Source: Pinus tabuliformis (Eukaryota; Streptophyta; Pinopsida; Pinales; Pinaceae). Taken from it: a stretch of 64,000 bases of DNA. Below the pieces are notes generated by a model. That model did no database searches and had not been told where the DNA came from. It saw only the letters and a program-made list of their open reading frames with translations. Numbering within the stretch: position 1 is the first letter of the stretch; each line of letters begins with the position of its first letter. Shown here in pieces: positions 10,601-23,885 of this stretch. Position numbers and translations under genes: made by a program. Location: contig CM062819.1 of assembly GCA_031772625.1 (NCBI GenBank), forward strand, positions 829,157,503 to 829,221,502, in the 5' to 3' direction.

Positions 10601-11600
10601 GTTGTCATGAAGCATGTTAGACTAGGGTTTTATTGGATTGATGGTGTCTCATCATGAGTGGATTTCAGTTGCAGGTATCATTTCATGTCATGACAGGATA
10701 ATGATGAAGGATATGAAGAAGGAGACCCTACTAGAAGACACCTTTATAGATGCAAAGACAATTTGATCAATCAAGCTAAGAAAAAGGGACACCATATTGT
10801 GACAACAGCTAGAAATCAAGACCACATTGAAGACTCCCTAATTTCAAGCCATATGAAGGAGGAAGAAGAAGAGAATGCACCATCTCTCAAGAAGACTCAA
10901 AGATAGCAGAAACAAGAATGGATTGACATTGTCATGTCATCATGTAGTCCTTGTCATCAATGTCTTGTCACATCTTATCAAAGTGTCATGTCATCACTTG
11001 CCACATCATTTGTGGATTATGTAATTTTAATGTAAAGTGGAAGTCCAAGAGCCATGTATAGAATGTGAAAAGTCATGAAGGAGTTGAAAGGTCATAGAGA
11101 AGTCAAACAGTAATGAGGGTAGTCCAAGAGTCACAAGGGAGGTGAATAGTCACCCAATTTGTTATATATACACCCTCATAGCTCATGCAAAGGACTTTTC
11201 ACCTTGGCTCCTCCTACCAGGTATTAGAGAGGAAGATAGTTCTTTTGGAGGAGCAAGTGGTTGCTTTAATGCTCCACTATTGGAGCTAGTGTTGTTCACT
11301 TACTGATGTATCTTAGAAATTTTTCTTAATTTCAAAGCTCATTAAGCTATCACACTTTCATGCATACATTGTAAATATTGTAAGACTATTCTTTGAATGT
11401 TTGTGATGTATGTTGTTTTCATTTGTACTAAGGAAATTGAACTATTTCAGTGGATTTGGTACTTATCTTGTTGAAGGTGTGTTGTATGTGTTTTAACAAT
11501 CATTGCTTCTATGTGAACTATTTCATTGGTTGATCAACAATTCATTCATATGTATATGCTTGGGTGTCTTTACTAGATTATTATTATTACCCCTCCTTCA
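10601..11600 (+). other. Possible LTR-like segment with TATA box, unassigned
   Basis: No ORF is supported. A TATATATACACC box at about 11163 is followed 40-60 bases on by CTTGGCTCCTCCTACC. This resembles the U3/R layout of plant LTRs. No ends, target duplication or polypurine tract were found, so only the TATA-like element is reported. Confidence 0.25.
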
Positions 11601-11639
11601 AAGGCTCACTTTTTCCTCCCTTTCAGTGAAAGAACCTCG

Positions 11640-12400
11640 ATACATTTTGTAGCTGAACATTTCATAATGCATTCCCACTTGTTCATCTGAAAGTACCAGT
11701 CCATTACTCTCTTATGCTAACCATTGTAGCCAAGGAAATCCTCTACAAACATATGGTAGTCGGGTCTTATTTCTGGAATAGCTCCCACGCCAAATGGTGC
11801 AAAGTATAATTGGGACTTTTCATCTAGGATACCCTCTTGGTTGACGGACTTCTAGCCCTGTCAATACCTTCATCATAGACATAGTCTTTAAAGGTGGGAG
11901 AGTAAGAGGAAGTTTTTCCTAATCATAATGATGGGTCTTAGTTAATTTTATATGTTTATCAAAAAGCTATATCTTATGTTGAAAGAGGGGCAGGTTTACT
12001 CTTCAAGCCTAGGCTCAAGATCCTCCACCAACGTCTTAGGCTTTTCATCCAATAACACTTCTTCCAACTCATATAATGCCTGGTAACCTTTAATAACCAA
12101 ATTATATGACCCTAACATGTAGTAACTATCAATCTTCGAATAGAATCTTCATATATTAACCTAGTTTTTGAGTGGTCCCTCTAACAAGCCCCATTGTAAG
12201 ATGAGGTCATATTTGAAAGAGGGTTTTAGGTTGTGTATTATCTTAACTACATTATTATTGGAACCATCATCTAGAAAGTCAACAAATATCTCGTCCTTGT
12301 GCATCACATTATTTGAACAATCAAACTCCTCCTCATAGTTATCCATGTTATGGAAAGGCTTACTTCCAAACTTGCAAACTCATGATTTCACCAACTATGG
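11640..12400 (-). pseudogene. Decayed minus-strand coding remnant, family unknown
   Basis: Adjacent minus-strand segments read as protein-like text with stops and frame changes. A 61-codon piece at 12161-12346 has an acidic start (MDNYEEEFDCSN). It is followed toward lower coordinates by a Leu/Glu-rich piece near 12010-12120 (LYELEEVLLDEKPKTLVEDL). A piece near 11700-11830 contains FAPFGVGAIPEIRPDYHMF. Order and composition suggest a retroelement polyprotein between gag and pol, but no catalytic motif identifies the family. Treat as unidentified. Confidence 0.3.
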
Positions 12401-15400
12401 GATTCCTACTAATCTGGTCACTATTACATAATGCTTGAACCTCTTTTCAGTCTACGACATCATGTTCTCAAAATGGTGGCTATTTATATATCCATACCTT
12501 GGAAATTATGAATGAAATAGTGTATTCATATAATCTTAGGTTTGGTATTGTTGCAATAAAAATTCTAAAAATTTACATTTGTCACTAAAAGAATAAGTTC
12601 TTAGAAACTATTGGTCAAATTCCAACCCATGGTATGAACAAACTTTGCCCTAGAATCCTGTAGTTTTGAGATTTATTTCTTCTAAAAGTTTACAATAAGT
12701 TTTACCTTAATCTCTTGAGCCATATTTCATTAATTAGAGTTTATCATTAGTATTCTAGTTTTCATTATAAGTGTACTTGAAAATAATTTTAGAGTTCCCA
12801 AAGCCACTCCCAACTTTCATGCATCGTTTCTATCTAAAATGGAATCGTGGCACGCAATGCTACTATTACTTGGTTGGCATGCCACCTTCATGATATTTCA
12901 CCATTATTGCAATTCTAAGAAGAATATAACATAACATTGGCATTTTGTTCTCAAGGGAGTCAAAGAATTTATAGGATTGTTAGGATGTGTCATATTATAT
13001 AGGATCTAGTAGATAAACTCAATCATGAATTTTAAATTTAGAAAGCTCCTCCTTTTAATATTACTCAAAGCCTCTTGTGATTACAATTGTTTATATAAAT
13101 ATAAATAGATTTTTAGAATATTTAATAACTTATAATTGAGCTTACAAATGGTCTTGGAGAATGTAACACGCCCCCTTGTCTAACTAGAGGTGGTTACTAT
13201 GGTAACCCGACCCTAAAAGTGTAGTTATGAGAATGGGGTAAAAAAATGATTAAATATAAGAGAACTATGATGCAAGTTATACTTTCTTTCCTCAATGCAA
13301 CATCGTGTCTTTACGGGTTTGAGTATGGGTATTATCCATAAAACCTGGGACTTTTACCATTTATCCTCATCCATGTTGACCAAAGACAGATTCTAATTAC
13401 ATAACTACAAATCATAATCAATGTTGAAAAAGATGTCTCTAAAACAAATATCCATAAAAGTAATAGTACCATATATGCTCTGTTGAGCATTCCATTTGTA
13501 TTTGATATTATGAATATGGTTCTGACTTTGTAACTAGTCATTCAAAGCACTATAGAAAACTTGGTCTATGAGATTAACTTGACACATTCACTTTTCTCAT
13601 TGTAGTCTCTCAGAATTGTCAAAAAATTTATTTAACGGACTTTTTATTTTTATCTTATTATATTCCAAAATAACAATGAGCATAGATGGGTTTTTTCACA
13701 TTTATCTAAAAAACCTACATTAATATAGCAATCTGGTAAAATATATCATGTTCTTTAACCACTTCTATAGAGGTTTTGGCCATTGGAATAACTTGGGGTT
13801 TTAAGACTACAAGTTTGGTGGTATTTATGGGGAAATACATATTATACCTCTTGTTGATCTATAGATGGTGGACCTATGGCCTATTCATCTCATCAACATG
13901 GATGCTTACTAAAAAATAAATCATAATGTTTATGCAATTTTCAACAAACTGAGTTTAGGTTTCTTGTGCTCTATTTAGATTGGTTTCAAAGTTGGTGTGT
14001 TTGTTTGTAATGTTGAGATCATGTCTAGTAGAAAAATCAATTGCACTCTTTCCATATAGCTTTGTGCTCAATACAACCAAGCTCAAAAAATAATCAACAA
14101 CACTTTGTTATACCAGCAAAATAGCATACTCTAACTTTTAACAATGCAACTTGGCCCTCTATAGTTTTTTTATGCCAAGAAAAAGGCAATCCAGGACTGA
14201 TTTCTTACTACTCATGCTATCTACATAAAAAAAATAGTAAACATATCGCTCCAACAGCAACTAATCACTCTCTGAGTCTTGCGGATGAATTACTTCACTG
14301 TGGGATGGTAATATCTGGCTAAAATAGAACTAAGAGATGATTGTAGAAGGCATACCCTTTTCTCTACAAAGAAGATACAATATAACTAACTATTGTAACT
14401 ATAGCCCAATTCCTCCAACAAGATTTTTTATTTGGTGTTGTTGGTAGATGTCAAAGCCCATGGGTTTGTACTAGTCAAAGGGGTTGACAACACCACTACA
14501 CAGTCCTCTCACATACATGATTAAGCCATGAACCATTCAATGCTTAGTTGAAAACACAGATGAGTCTATGCCCAGACGTAAAAGGTTGTAGTCTAGGTCT
14601 ACATAGAAAGAATCACCAGTAAATAAATGAAACATTGTAATTACTACACATCAAGGCAATCCAAAATGGATTTGGAATTAGGATTGTTGTCATTTTTGTG
14701 ATTCAGTGATCATTAGAATTAACAAACATGAGAGATGCCACCGGTGAACTGAAGCAAGCATACAGAAATTGAATCACAGTAACGGGTGTTGTGAGAATTA
14801 ATTAATTAACTGAGAACTAAACATGCAAACAAAGAACCCTAAAAATGTAGCAATTACATAGCAAAACACAATCACAGGATCAACCATAAAACGAATATCT
14901 ATGTTGGAAACTCAAATGGGAAAACCGACATAGAATGGTTTTTTTCAACCTTCTTTTTCTCAGCAATATCAGAATTGAAAAGTGTTCTCCACAAAATATT
15001 TTTCTTATTAGTTGCATCTATCGTTTTATAATACCATCGGTTATATTAGAAACTGATGGTAAATACGAATTACTAGTGAAATATCATTTCCATGTAATCT
15101 AGTCAATAAATTATGAGACTATCGATGGTTCCCATTTCTTGATCTCCCTTTGAAGGCCCTACAAGAAGAATCATTATCCACTTTCCTCAATTATGTGGAG
15201 ATTACACAAGGGGAAACATGAATATAGGAAATATGCATTGTTCCCAACACTCCATACTATATTGCATACATAGGACCATACACAACATATTATGAACGTG
15301 TGTTATATGAGCATGGCATACATAAAATCATAAAACCAGTAATAGCATTTCAACATATGTAAGTAGTTGCAACACACTATATGTTCATCATACTAATAGA

Positions 15401-17529
15401 AACAACAATTCCCTATATAATTAACATGAGAGAAACACTTACCTCAAATGAATATAGGCAACTAAGTCAGGGGTAGTAACTCGCCTCCCAACCATAGATG
15501 AGTTGCAATCAGAACTCTTGTGCAGTTGTAACCCCCGAGCCAGATTTCAGGGCTTGAGAGGACTGCTCCAGGGACCAAAACGATTCTACAAATTGGACTA
15601 GGGATCCCAAAAATGCTACACAACAATATCGAGCCCCTCTCTGCTTGCAGAGATCTCTTCAATCTCCATTTTATGCATTGCCCAAGTGGCCTTAAATGGA
15701 AGAATATTCTTAACATTGTTCAAGAACCACTTCTTTGTCTGTCAGTGTTGCCTTAGGGAGGATATAGGGGCCAGTAGTTGAATTAGAACGTATAGATAAG
15801 GTCTGATGGATGTGTGATCGGAATCTTCATGCTCTTCCACTCTCCTTCCTTTCCATTTGGCTCTTTATCTTTTGTCATAAGATGTTCAAACTCTACCTAT
15901 TGGTAGTTAGTGTCCAATCTTGTCTAAATTATTTGGACCAATAAAAAATGTACCTTCTATCCTTTGTTTCCATATTTATGTGGTGATTGGCCTTGTCATC
16001 ACTAGTTGGTTTTTTTGCATATGTCATCCAAGTCTTGCAAGTCAATCTTCCCAATACCACTTAACATTTTTCCCCCTTGCTTGCCATTTGTCTTGAGTGG
16101 CATATCCTCCTCAGCCCTGGAATCAGTTGTCAAGTTTGGCTCAACCCATGTGCCTATATTTTCCTTTCAAAATATTTACAACCTCTTCAAAGGTGAAAAG
16201 TGATTGGGGCTATCACAAACCCCTTCCCCTTGTGGGAACACCATCCTTGGTGTTTAATGAACATATACAATATAAAAATAATTGCTTAAAATACACAATA
16301 CAGCTACTATGAAACTTTACATATACATCTTATTTCAGCGTTTACAATTGAATTTATATGCACAGTGGCTCACCGAGTCTCTCGATACCATTACTTTATA
16401 AATTTAGCCATCTACTAATGTCCCTTTTTGCAGTCTTTTGGTGCTTGATGTATTCAATCCAATTTGGAATGTTCCCTTTCTCTGGAGTGTTTCTTGCCTC
16501 CAATGTCTATCATTACTATACTTGTGCTCCTTGTTCCTTTAGAAAACATTTATCGGCTCAGTATTTCTAGGCCCCCGCTATGCTTTTGATTCCAATCAGT
16601 TATGCTTGTAACCATTCAAAACAAGTTTAATTCATGGCCTTCCCTTCTATGCTTCCCAGTCCCTCAAGCAATCCGGTCACTCCCCTTTTGTGCGGTCACT
16701 CACCTTCCAAGTTTAGGTATCCCCTTCTATACTAATTAGTCCCTCAAGTGACCCATTCCTTAGAAAGGATTCCTCACATTGGAAGGGTCTCAAAACAAAG
16801 GCACATCCCTACCTGAATACTACCATATCGGTCATAACATGCTTATGGAAATCAGTTGGCACCATTGGTGCTAGTGTCCCACAATGGCCCTTTTCCTTAA
16901 ATCTTTGGCTTTTGTACATTGTTGTTATTCTGCCTTGTGGTTAGATTTGTTAATCTAAACTAAGTAATATCATGCCTAGTCCTCCATCATAGACACACAA
17001 ATCTCATGAGACTCATCATAAGAAAATGAAATAATTTTAAATCATACCTTATTAGCAGTTTATTCTTGCAATGAATCTTGGAATTTTACCATAATTCCTA
17101 TCACAACAAAACCAAGCTAGTTCATAAACCAAATCATCATAATTTAAAATATCACATCAGGTTAGCTCAAAACCCAAACTATCATAAATAAAAGTACTAA
17201 AGCATGTTCATGATTTAAAATTCAGAGATTAATAAAGTATTGGTACTTACCTTGATTTTGATTGCTTTCTCTTTTCTCGTACACACACGGGGTAAATTGC
17301 CTATCCTAACAAGCACCCAGTGCCTTCTCTTCAATGATCCACCAATGGTGGACACATGGGATATATATAAGACCATTCGCTACCCCGTGAATATGGGCAC
17401 TACCACACTAGGTAGTCTTCTATTGATAGGAAACAAGTTTATTCCATACCTCATAGGTTGAGACAGTCCCATATCTACCCATCCTAAAAATAGGCCCAAA
17501 CATTCCCATTCTTTTTCATCCTAAACCTT
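12401..17529. other. Old AT-rich repeat DNA without assignable genes
   Basis: No ORF over about 85 codons and no recognisable protein. TGTAACACGCCCCC at 13162 resembles the start of some plant gypsy LTRs, but no matching end was found. Around 14885-14935, GTTGGAAACTCAAATGGGAAAACC resembles, in antisense, the R-region phrase of copia LTRs, so a minus-strand copia LTR fragment may lie near 14.7-15.4 kb. 15240-15350 has loose ACATA/CATAC repeats like those at 17530-17700. The rest shows nothing that can be supported. Confidence 0.35.
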
Positions 17530-17700
17530 TACACAACATATACACATAAATTTGTGGCACAATGCAATGTACACATAACATGATTCCACGTACACATAGC
17601 ACAAGCATGCATATAACATGGTACAACGTATACACATTTACACATGTATAACACATGCACATATACACGTGACTCAACACATTATCACATCAAGTCCAGA
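17530..17700. repeat. Imperfect ACATA / TACACAT repeat
   Basis: Words such as ACACATA, ATACACAT and CATATAACATG recur about every 10-15 bases, alternating purine-pyrimidine. It lies just outside the left end of the nest. Confidence 0.6.
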
Positions 17701-17732
17701 GACTACACCGTCTATATTCATGTGAACCACGT

Positions 17733-17737
17733 CATAC
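17733..17737. repeat. Left target-site duplication CATAC of the host element
   Basis: CATAC here and CATAC at 61570-61574 flank the two ends (TATTAATC... and ...TTTCCAACA) of the outermost element. The matching pair, 43.8 kb apart, shows that everything between is one original insertion enlarged by later ones. Confidence 0.85.
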
Positions 17738-17953
17738 TATTAATCTAGGTTGTCATTGATGTCAATAGTTAATCGTTGATATAGCAGTGACTGGATGGCA
17801 AATATTATTGAAGATGCAAGAAGATGACTACAACTCTTGTTTAAGTTGATGAAGTGTCAATCATGCTTCTTGATGACATGTCTATGATAAAAGACTACAT
17901 AACGACTTATGTGGAACATAAACATGATGACATGCCCTACCTCCAGTGATCTT

Positions 17954-18098
17954 CATGATGACACCACATGATGGCAAACCTCCAATATGTTGAAGGAAAC
18001 AAGGTGATGAAGAAGGAAATCAAGGACATGATGACACCACATGATGATAAACCTCCAATAATGTTGGAGACAAGGTGATGAAGAAGGAAAGAATGATG
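17954..18098. repeat. 73-bp tandem duplication inside the 5' LTR
   Basis: The segment beginning CATGATGACACCACATG at 17954 repeats from 18027 with minor changes through AACAAGGTGATGAAGAAGG. The other LTR of the same element has one diverged copy near 59040, so the duplication arose after insertion. Confidence 0.75.
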
Positions 18099-18599
18099 AT
18101 GAACCTACATTGAAGAAGGCAAGGACATAATAATGATGAACCTATGAAGACGAGGACATGACAAGGACAAGATTACTAACAAAGGAATCACCATGAAGAA
18201 GCCCTATACTTTATTTCTACACTCATAAAGGACCAATCACATTAAAAATTATTTTTCACCTCCTTAGAAGCAGAATATCACCATGAGACCTTCACCGTCT
18301 TAAAGAGCATAATTTTTCCTTTCCAACGAGCTATTACTCAGCCCGAAACTCCAAGCGGTTTGGGAGAAATGAATTTTTGAAGTTAAGATATTAATTCTAG
18401 ACATGGATCCGACTTGTGCTAGAGTCCTCATGTCGGCCTACCTATAGAGACATGCCTATTCATTTAGCATGACAGAAACCCTATATATTAGGCCTCTGAC
18501 TTCATTCTTTCACTATAATTTTCGGTCAAGATTTCAAAGAAGATACAAAACAACAAGAAGAGTTCACAACTCGTGAACTAAGAAGGCTGAGGAGGAGAG

Positions 18600-19452
18600 T
18601 TTAGGTTAAATCTATGATTGGGTTATCTTGAAGACCTCGGACCTACAGAAGTGAAAACCTCAGAACCTTACCTGTGAACTTGGATTGGTGATCAATGTTG
18701 GAGACTCATTGAAAGATTGTTGTGAAGGCCTTAGGCTCAGACCTGAGCATATCTATGACAAGAGAACAGATGGACTAGATCAAAACCTCAGACCTAAGGG
18801 AAAGTCTACTATGGAGTGCTCAAATTAGTTGTAGAGGCTCGGACTTGCAGTGACACTTGTCTATAGCTCGTATTTGTGACAGGTCTTCTTCTGGAGCTTA
18901 AACGTTGAAGAACGACACTTAGGCAGTCAACCCTCCAATTCAGAATAGTGTTGTGGAGAATCTCGAAGGTGCTCAGACCTGTGGTTGTCGTGTGGTGGAT
19001 TGAAGGCTTAGTTTTAAGCTCAAACAGACCTATTGGAAGCTCATTGAAGCTCACACCTGTGGATAGTTATAGTGGAAGGCTCGGATTTGTGGACAGTGAC
19101 ATGTGAAGGCTCATAAATGTGATCAGTCACCTTGGAGGCTCAGTTTTAGGGCTTGGTGTTATAACCTCACACAGTGATTCAGACTTTGTTTGGCATACAT
19201 CACTTCGGTCATCAAGGTTTGGGTATCTCTGCCTAGTAGTATATTTCGGACCATCATTGTGGTGCAGAATAATAATTGGTGTAATAACCCACACTATAGA
19301 AGCTCGTTTATTTGACTATGGTGTAATATCCTTGACTGTAATATGAAATAACTCGCATTAAGGTGCAGTTTCAGTGGCTCGACTACATTCAGCATTGGGC
19401 ATAGTTTTGGAGCTTGGAACAGTGTGAAGACCTCACCTCAGACTTCAGTTTT
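18600..19452. repeat. Degenerate tandem repeat block 1 in the host 5' LTR (GGCTCGGACYTGTG type)
   Basis: Variants of AGGCTCGGACTTGCAGTGACA, AGGCTCAGACCTGTGG, CTCACACCTGTGGATAG and GGCTCGGATTTGTGGACAG recur every 40-60 bases. The same block occurs in the 3' LTR at about 59620-60460. Confidence 0.65.
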
Positions 19453-19457
19453 GGACC
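19453..19457. repeat. Target-site duplication GGACC of the gypsy element (left)
   Basis: GGACC here and at 28971-28975 flank the gypsy element. The unoccupied equivalent in the 3' LTR of the host has a single GGACC at 60461-60465, so the duplication is read directly, not guessed. Confidence 0.95.
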
Positions 19458-21080
19458 TGTTAAAACTCTAGGAAACTCTCCTAGGTTGTAGCTCGGAGAT
19501 GCCTGGTAACATATAAATATTCAATATCGTTCTTTGAACTATTGGAATGGATTGGGGTTTGGATCAAGTCAGATGACTGTTTCAACTCTATTTTCACTTA
19601 AGACATGCATGAACACCCTCAGCTTGACAAGGATTTCGACCACTAATTCTCAATAGTTTATAGATTCAATGAATAGATGGAGAATCCTGACTGTACCAGC
19701 AGATACATACATAAAGACATATGAATGGCTAGCTACAGAAAGTAAATGAAGCTTGCAAATCTAATTTATCAACGCAGAGATAAGATGACAGTTATCTGGC
19801 ATTAGACACAAAATAAAACATCAATAACCTATTCGAGTTCAAGCTTAGGACAGAGGAGAAGATGGAAATTGAAGATGTAACAATAAAAGAAGCTTGTATT
19901 ACTGGAATGAAGATGAGACGTTGGGAGGAACAGAGTATCCACAGTCTCCAAAAGTTGAGCCCCTATTACTTCGAACTTTCAACCATTTATAGACTTTTTA
20001 CAATACTCTCGAACTCTCTGAGGCTCGAGATGTCTTAATCTATCCCCTCTATCTTCTAACTACTTGATGCCATAACTAGACAAACATGAGCTTAGAGAGC
20101 TCTGTTTCTAACAAACACGGTAATCAAATTCTGGTAATTTCGCCGCACTGTCAGGTGGTTCGCTGCATCGTGCTATTGTTTTTTCCCCTTTCGGCCATCA
20201 ATTCTGTTATTTCAGTTCAACTGTCCGACTGTCAAAAACACTAAAAATCCAACAAATTTCCTCCCTGAGTGACTGGTGGGAAGTGGGGTACATGGGCACA
20301 TGGGATCGGAGGAATGGGCGGAGGAGATCAATCACTGGAGGCTTGAAGTTGTGGCGGGAGCAGAATAAGTTCGAGTCATCGGATCTTAGATGGGTAGATC
20401 GAACGACTATCAGGCGGAGGAGGTGCTCGAAGGATAACGCCCAAGAGCGGTTTACTCAAGCATAAATGATTTATATAGGGCGGTCATCGGGCGGTAAGTG
20501 GTAGCAGTTGGAGCCCGCCTGTTTCCATTCATCGAGCACCACGTAGAAGCAGAGGAGAGAGAGGGAACCACTTTATCGGGTGGGTATCCCTCTCTCTTGT
20601 TGCCCGAGCAATATGCGTGATAGCCATTAGATCTGGCAGAAATGATCTAACAATGGTGATTGGTCGAAGTGGGTGAGCATATAACGTTGGTTGAATGAAT
20701 TGTGGACCATCAAATTAGTGGGAAGATCGACGATGGGGGACACGAAGGTATGGGACGACCTCGAGAAATGTGCAAAGGGGCGCATATGGATGGAAAGGTA
20801 AGGTTTTCGGGGGCTTTTGCGCATTAGTGCATGTTTTCATGCGCTCTGAAAAATAATAATACATAGGGGGGCAAAAATGGATTAATTCATGTAGGGCCAA
20901 GGCGAAAGTGAGTTTTGTTATGATGTGAGGGTTGGGTTAGGACATGAGTGAACGTGGGTGGGAGTGGATGAGTGAGAAATGTGAGGTGATGGACCGTATG
21001 GGAACCTCTCCACGACAGCAGAATAGACCATTTCCCTCCTTTAGTCTTCAAAATAGCGGCACTGCACCTCAGGGCTAGCA
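19458..21080 (-). repeat. 3' LTR of the gypsy element
   Basis: 1623 bp, reading TGCTAGCCCTGAGG to GAGTTTTAACA on the minus strand. It matches 27306-28970 throughout. Short plus-strand ORFs here (for example 20283-20465) recur in the other LTR only because the LTRs are copies. Confidence 0.92.
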
Positions 21081-21100
21081 CTAGCTCCTTCTAGGGATGA
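21081..21100 (-). other. Degenerate polypurine tract of the gypsy element
   Basis: On the minus strand the 3' LTR is preceded by CCCTAGAAGGAGCTAG, a purine-rich stretch in the position expected for the plus-strand primer. Confidence 0.5.
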
Positions 21101-21254
21101 AAGCCTCCCTGTGAGGTTTTAAGAACTGCAGACTATTGCCTTTCCAGTAACAACCAAAACAAACTTATCTCCTGTTGTTCCATTGGGCATGGAGTTTATT
21201 TGCATAGAAAACAAAAACTGAAAAAACCTATTACAATATTAAGGTCTTAAAGCT

Positions 21255-22361
21255 TCATATGAAGTAAAGTTTCAAAAACCGCCCATTGACTGGGCCATCA
21301 AAAACACCTTCCCCCTCCAAATTGTGTAGAATGAAATTATTATTCATCTGAACTTGAGCAATGACAAATGGTCCCGCCCATAAGACATCAAATTTACCAT
21401 GGTTTCCCTTCCTTTCCTTCAATGCATCCCATTTGAGAACCCAATCACCAACTTGAAAACTATCCATTTTTACCTTTCTATCAAAGGTTTCTTTGATCTT
21501 CTTCTGATGAATTCTTGACTTCTCAACAAGTTGTTCTCTGATCTGTTGTAATTCAACCAAGTTACTCATTCTCCTCGCCATATCATTCTCTTCATTCTGT
21601 TCTTCTTGCAAGAAATTGGCCACAGGGAGAATCCGCTGGATAGGAAAAATAGCATCAGCACCATAAAACAGCTTAAATGGAGAATTTCTTAAGGACTTCT
21701 TGTTGGTAGCTCTGTCAGCCCACAGTGCAAACTTCAACTTGGAATCCCAACTCTTTTTGTTGTCCTCCAACAGCTTTTTTATTATCCTTACAAGACTCTT
21801 GTTAGATGATTCTGCCAGGCCATTACCTTGAGGATAATATGAGGTAGAATGCACCAATTGAATGCCCATGGATTCACACATGTCCACCAATTCTTCTACC
21901 CTGAAAGCTGCTACATTATCAGTGACTAGTTTGGTTGGGCAACCAAATCTAGTGAAAATATTCTCATTCAATAACTTTATGATAACCTGATGATTAGCAT
22001 TTTTAGTGGGTATAGCCTCAATCCATTTGGTGAAATAATCAGTGGCTACCAAGATCCATTTGTGCTAGCCACTGGAATGTGGATTGATCTCACCTATGAA
22101 GTCCAAGCCCCACTGCTGGAAGGGACCATTGGCGTGTACTGGCTTCAAGGGCAGAGATTTTAGCTATTGTCTTCCTGCAAACCTCTGACATTTGTCACAA
22201 GACTTCACAAAAGAAAACACATCAGAGAATAGAGTAGGCCAATAATACCCAACTCTCAGGATCTTGTGGGCTGTGGTTTTCCAATAATGATGCCCTCCAC
22301 AGATGCTAGAATGGAACTGGTGCATGACTTCCACAAATTGTCCTTTGTCTAGACATCTCAA
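21255..22361 (-). pseudogene. Gypsy integrase (zinc-binding, DDE core and C-terminal part)
   Basis: The N-terminal piece at 22164-22361 keeps an HHCC zinc-binding pattern ending in KSCDKCQRF. Two stops separate it from the core: one near 22163 and a TAG near 22063 at HSSG-stop-HKW, where family members have glutamine. The core (21255-22052) has Asp in ATDYFTKW, Asp in LVTDNVAAF and Glu in GLAESSNK, 35 residues after the second Asp, so the DD35E triad is intact. The C-terminus has FQVGDWVLKWD and WAGPFVIAQV, the GPY/F-type module that binds DNA. It would insert the cDNA. It follows native RNase H in the same frame. Confidence 0.9.
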
Positions 22362-22544
22362 GAGGATCCCTGATGGGTCTCTCCAATAAAGCAGGTTTTT
22401 ATTAATGCAGAATTTGGCTGATTTGAGCTTAATGGCCCAGGCTTGACTTGAGCTATGCCCTGGAGGGACTTCTAGCTTCTACAAAAAATGAACTACACTG
22501 GAATACCATTCACAAGTGGCTAGATTTTCAGCCAAAGACTGATT

Positions 22545-23219
22545 CTACTCTTGCTCTTCTGTTGCTTCCTCTGTCCGCTCACCACCTGAATTTGAACCCA
22601 TGCAATTGATGTCTAACAAACTGCAATTTTCCTTAGCCATAAGCTTAGCTAAGCCCTGGCCTTTGACAAGCTTGGTGGGCTTCACCTCTATGTTGAACTC
22701 TATTAATTTTGTAGTCCATTTAGCTCTCTTTCCATCAATATCTGGCTGAGTTAGGACATCTTTTACTGAGGCTGAAGGTACATACGCAACCACTTTGGAA
22801 TGCAGAATATAAATTCTGAATGCCTTTAAAGATTTTATGAGAGCATAAGCTTGTTTTTCAATAAGGTCATACCTTAGTTCAGCATCCCTCAGAGTTTTGC
22901 TGAAAAAGGCCATAGGGTGCTCTACACCTTCATCATTTTTCTGCAATAGAACTATTGCAAGTGTATCATAATAGGCAAAAGAGAAGATATAAAACTCCCT
23001 AGTATAATCTGGACTGATTAGAGTGGGAACTTTCATGATAGCTTGTTTCATGGCTTCAAAAGAGCTTCTTGCACCATCTGTCCATTTTATTTCTGATCCT
23101 TTCTTCAGCATGGAAGTGATGTGATTCACTAGCTCTGCAAAGTTTGGAATAAACCTCCTGACAAAGTTGATCTTACCCAGGAAAGATTGAATGTCCCTTT
23201 TTAGCTTTGGGATGGACAA
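22545..23219 (-). pseudogene. Gypsy native RNase H, catalytically degenerate (connection-like)
   Basis: Begins with the RT connection (QSFLGKINFVRRFIPNF) and runs into the RNase H fold. The usual first Asp ('FASDTT' type) is replaced: the text reads FAYYDTLAIVLLQ. The Glu in EKQAYALIKSL remains. The third motif ('YTDH') reads AYVPSASVKD. The last Asp ('ADALSR' type) is absent, reading LAKLMAKE. Three of four metal-binding acids appear lost, although the fold text is well conserved and this part has no stop. This suggests a structural tether role, with cleavage done by the extra RNase H upstream. That division is known in Tat elements and retroviruses; here it is inferred. Confidence 0.8.
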
Positions 23220-23231
23220 TGTCTGAATTGC

Positions 23232-23885
23232 TTAAACCCTTGCTGGATCGATCTTCACACCTTCAGCAGAAACAATATGTCCCATAAGTTTGCCTTCTTC
23301 TAGAGAAAACTGGGACTTATTTGGGTTCACGGAAATTCCAAACCGTCTGCACTTTAGAAACACCTTCTTCAAATGCTGCAAATGGTCCTTGTGACTACTG
23401 GAAAAGACTGTTATGTCATCAAGGTAAATAAGGAAAAACTTGTCCTTCTCTCCCACAAAGGCTATGTCCATGGCCCTCTAAAAAGTAGCCCCAGCATTCA
23501 TCAGTCCAAAAGGCATCTTAGAGTACATGAAAGTGCCCCAAGGAGTAGTGAAGGCGGTCTTTTCCTGATCTTTTGGATGTACAGCAACCTGATTGTAACC
23601 TGAAAATCCATCTAAGAAAGACATGACTCTAGCCCCTGAAACTTTTTGCAGCAAGTGTTCCATCTTAGGCAGGGGGTAGTTGTTTTTTTTAGAGCATTTT
23701 TTCAGATTCCTGAAGTCAACACAAAACCTGATTTCTCCATTCTTCTTTCTTACTACCACAAGGTTAGCTATCCACTTTCAATACCTTAGGGGAACTATGA
23801 TCTTGGCATCCAACAGATTCTTGATTTCCTTTTCAATCAAAGGCAATGAGAGAGGACTAATAGGTCATAATTTCTGCTTAAAAGG
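23232..23885 (-). pseudogene. Gypsy reverse transcriptase
   Basis: Motifs in order on the minus strand: VVRKKNGEIRFCVDFRNL, MSFLDGFSGYNQVAVH (first catalytic Asp in FLDGFSGY), TAFTTPWGTFMYSKMPFGL, and FLIYLDDITVFS, whose YLDD box holds the other two catalytic Asp. Stops interrupt it: TGA after PFKQKL, where Arg is usual (CGA to TGA), TGA in PLRY-stop-KW, TAG in GATF-stop-RAMD, where Gln is usual, and TAA before the connection. No frameshift was seen. It would copy the RNA into DNA. The N-terminal extension (SWEYIDLRTDDTKIIQH) lies upstream at 23865-24000. Confidence 0.92.

Noticed and set aside
13162..15450. A complete gypsy LTR starting TGTAACACGCCCCC
   Set aside because: No end, target duplication, primer site or polypurine tract could be found to bound it.
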